Assembly (NCBI GenBank): GCA_000016765.1
Contig: CP000699.1
Coordinates: 3,683,001-3,747,000, forward strand
DNA from: Rhizorhabdus wittichii RW1
GTDB lineage: Bacteria; Pseudomonadota; Alphaproteobacteria; Sphingomonadales; Sphingomonadaceae
Direction: 5' to 3'
DNA: 64,000 nt
Shown here: positions 62,672 through 64,000 of the stretch, piece by piece
Layout: every line of letters starts with the position of its first letter
Numbering within the stretch: the first letter of the stretch is position 1
Translations under genes and position numbers: made by a program
The notes under the pieces: model-generated
The model's database searches: none
What the model was told of the DNA's origin: nothing
Seen by the model: the letters and a program-made list of their open reading frames with translations, nothing else

Positions 62672-63709
62672 TCAGGCGGGTTCGGATCGGTGTGCTGCCT
62701 CGTCCGCGACGAGCCGGGCGTGGATGCGGCGGGCGCGAGTCGAGCCGTTGTCGATGGCGAGCAGCGCGGGCCTGAGGTCGAACAGGTCGGCCTCGCCCAG
62801 CGCCCGTTGCTGCGCCTCGATCATCGGCTTGTCCTCCTGTTCGAAGGCGATGCGCAGGCCCGCCGCCATCGCGGCGTTGTAGGCGGGGTCGTCGGTGCGG
62901 TAGTTGCGCGAGTTGCAGTAGAAATAATGCGTCGTCGTCGCCGTCTCCGGGGTCATGACGTGCGCGTTCCAGGTGTCGATCCCCTCCGCGCGCGGCCGGC
63001 CCATCGGCGTCGCCCCGGTGCGCAGGATCATCACCCCGTCCGGGTGCCACAGCACCTCGGTCCACATGTCCGTGTCGATCAGCGGATCGGGCATTTCGGG
63101 GCGGAAGATCGGGATCGCCGGCTCGCCGCTCGCCAGCCACTGGACGAACACCGCGTCGCCGCGCTCCTCGACATGCGCGCGGGTCCGGGTGATCGATCCG
63201 CCGCCCAGTGTCGCGGGGTGCAGATAGTCGGCGTGCGACAGGTCGAGGATATTGTCCTCGAGCAGCTTGTGGCCGGCCGCCGTGTGCATATAGCCCTTGC
63301 TGAACGCATGCTCGCCCGCCCGGTCGACGAAGCCCATGTCGGGAATGTCGGCGGGGTCGGCGCGATCGGGGTCGCCGGTCCACACCCACAGGATGCGGTG
63401 CCGCTCGACGCACGGATAGGTGCGGATCGCCAGCGCGCTCGTGATCGCGCCGTGCGGGTTGTCGGTGCAGCGGCCCGATACGCCGTCGAACGCCAGCCCG
63501 TGATAGCCGCAGCGGACGGTCGCGCCGTCGGTCCGCCCCATGTGCAGCGGGGCGAGGCGGTGCGGGCAGCGGTCGGCGACGGCGAACAGCGACGCCCCGT
63601 CGCGCCAGAACAGGATCGCCTCGCCGGCGATCGTCCGCGCGAGCGGCGCGCCCTCGGCCAGCTCGTCGGCCCAACCCGCGACATACCAGCAGTTCCGGAG
63701 GAAGCTCAT
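62672..63709 (-). CDS. Rieske 2Fe-2S oxygenase, VanA-like
   Basis: A 345-residue Rieske oxygenase with Cys48/His50 and Cys67/His70 for the cluster and NILDLSHADYLH for the catalytic iron. The ATG at 63709 follows AGAGGG. It is co-directional with the upstream cyclase and downstream hydrolase genes: ring oxygenation, then hydrolysis of an opened product, is a plausible order. It is the fourth such oxygenase in the window. Confidence 0.9.
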   Translation of the reverse strand: MSFLRNCWYVAGWADELAEGAPLARTIAGEAILFWRDGASLFAVADRCPHRLAPLHMGRTDGATVRCGYHGLAFDGVSGRCTDNPHGAITSALAIRTYPCVERHRILWVWTGDPDRADPADIPDMGFVDRAGEHAFSKGYMHTAAGHKLLEDNILDLSHADYLHPATLGGGSITRTRAHVEERGDAVFVQWLASGEPAIPIFRPEMPDPLIDTDMWTEVLWHPDGVMILRTGATPMGRPRAEGIDTWNAHVMTPETATTTHYFYCNSRNYRTDDPAYNAAMAAGLRIAFEQEDKPMIEAQQRALGEADLFDLRPALLAIDNGSTRARRIHARLVADEAAHRSEPA

Positions 63710-63731
63710 GGCAGGCCCTCTTTCCCGTGGA

Positions 63732-64000
63732 TCATGCGCCATCTCGATCCTCGATGATCGCCACGGCGCGCGTCCACCCGGCGGAGGCGGCGCGGATCTT
63801 CATCGGGAAGCAGGCGATGGTGAAGCCGGTGGCGGGAAGCGCCTCCAGGTTATGGAGCTTCTCCAGGTGGCAATAGCCGATGTCGCGGCCGGCCTTGTGC
63901 CCTTCCCAGATCAGCCCGGCATTGCCGGTCGCGAGATATTTCTCGCGGGTGTGGACGAACGGCGCGTCCCAGCTCCAGCCGTCGGTGCCGGTCAGCCGCA
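63732..64000 (-). CDS. Cyclase-family protein (5' end beyond window)
   Basis: The last 88 codons are present and run off the right edge. GYCHLEKLHNLEALPATGFTIACFPMKIRAASAGWTRAVAII matches the C-terminus of the cyclase/kynurenine-formamidase-like family, metal-dependent hydrolases of amides, lactones or related bonds. The stop is 22 bases before the Rieske start, so the three genes form an operon. Confidence 0.7.
   Translation of the reverse strand, partial: RLTGTDGWSWDAPFVHTREKYLATGNAGLIWEGHKAGRDIGYCHLEKLHNLEALPATGFTIACFPMKIRAASAGWTRAVAIIEDRDGA

Overview
The window looks like a Sphingomonadaceae-type alphaproteobacterial chromosome. It is GC-rich and has two TonB-dependent receptors of the sphingomonad catabolic kind, several VanA-like Rieske oxygenases, many SDR, P450 and acyl-CoA enzymes, a CIRCE-controlled groESL operon, and dispersed palindromic intergenic repeats. 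Everything is inferred from reading sequence and translations; no database search was run.

Region 1 (1-15.3 kb) is a set of catabolic genes: a luciferase-like flavin oxidoreductase (5' end outside the window), three dehydrogenases of the SDR/epimerase type, an HSL-type esterase, a 3-ketosteroid-delta1-dehydrogenase-like flavoprotein, an old-yellow-enzyme alkene reductase, two SnoaL/NTF2-like proteins, two small ferredoxin-fold proteins, a zinc-type quinone reductase, a P450, a D-aminoacylase-like amidohydrolase, and LuxR and TetR regulators. The right edge of the window (61.5-64 kb: alpha/beta hydrolase, Rieske oxygenase, cyclase) resembles it in composition and content. At 15.6-16.1 kb two divergent genes have each lost their 5' ends at one deletion scar.

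Region 2 (16.2-29.7 kb) is mostly housekeeping: trmB, a phospholipid-methyltransferase-like gene, metK, lnt, groES-groEL, a periplasmic cyclophilin and tRNA-Ser(GGA). Embedded in it is a tightly overlapping minus-strand operon (28.5-23.0 kb) encoding a PqqD-like protein, an HPr-kinase-like protein, two family-2 glycosyltransferases, a one-chain ABC exporter and a nucleotidyltransferase. These are the accessory parts seen around phosphorylated lasso/RiPP peptides, but no precursor, cyclase or protease is visible.

Region 3 (29.7-37.4 kb) is a mobile-DNA pile-up on the 3' side of tRNA-Ser: a large serine recombinase whose reading frame runs antisense through the tRNA, a mazEF pair, a decayed DUF3363 relaxase, a floR/cmlA-type phenicol exporter gene with a cmlA-like leader peptide and hairpin, an IS21-family element that cuts the exporter gene, and an integrase relic.

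Region 4 (37.4-61.5 kb) is a second catabolic block, apparently less GC-biased at third codon positions. It holds a self-sufficient P450 fused to a phthalate-type reductase under a divergent MarR gene, an IclR gene, two TonB receptors and three Rieske oxygenases. It also has a seven-gene minus-strand acyl-CoA operon (SDR, DUF35, thiolase-like, CaiB transferase, AMP ligase, two acyl-CoA dehydrogenases) with a MaoC hydratase and TetR gene divergent from it, and a VOC-hydrolase-Rieske-Rieske-LuxR run. Together these suggest uptake through the outer membrane, oxidative attack or O-demethylation, then CoA activation and side-chain shortening of an unknown aromatic, terpenoid or steroid-like substrate. 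No separate Rieske reductase is visible.
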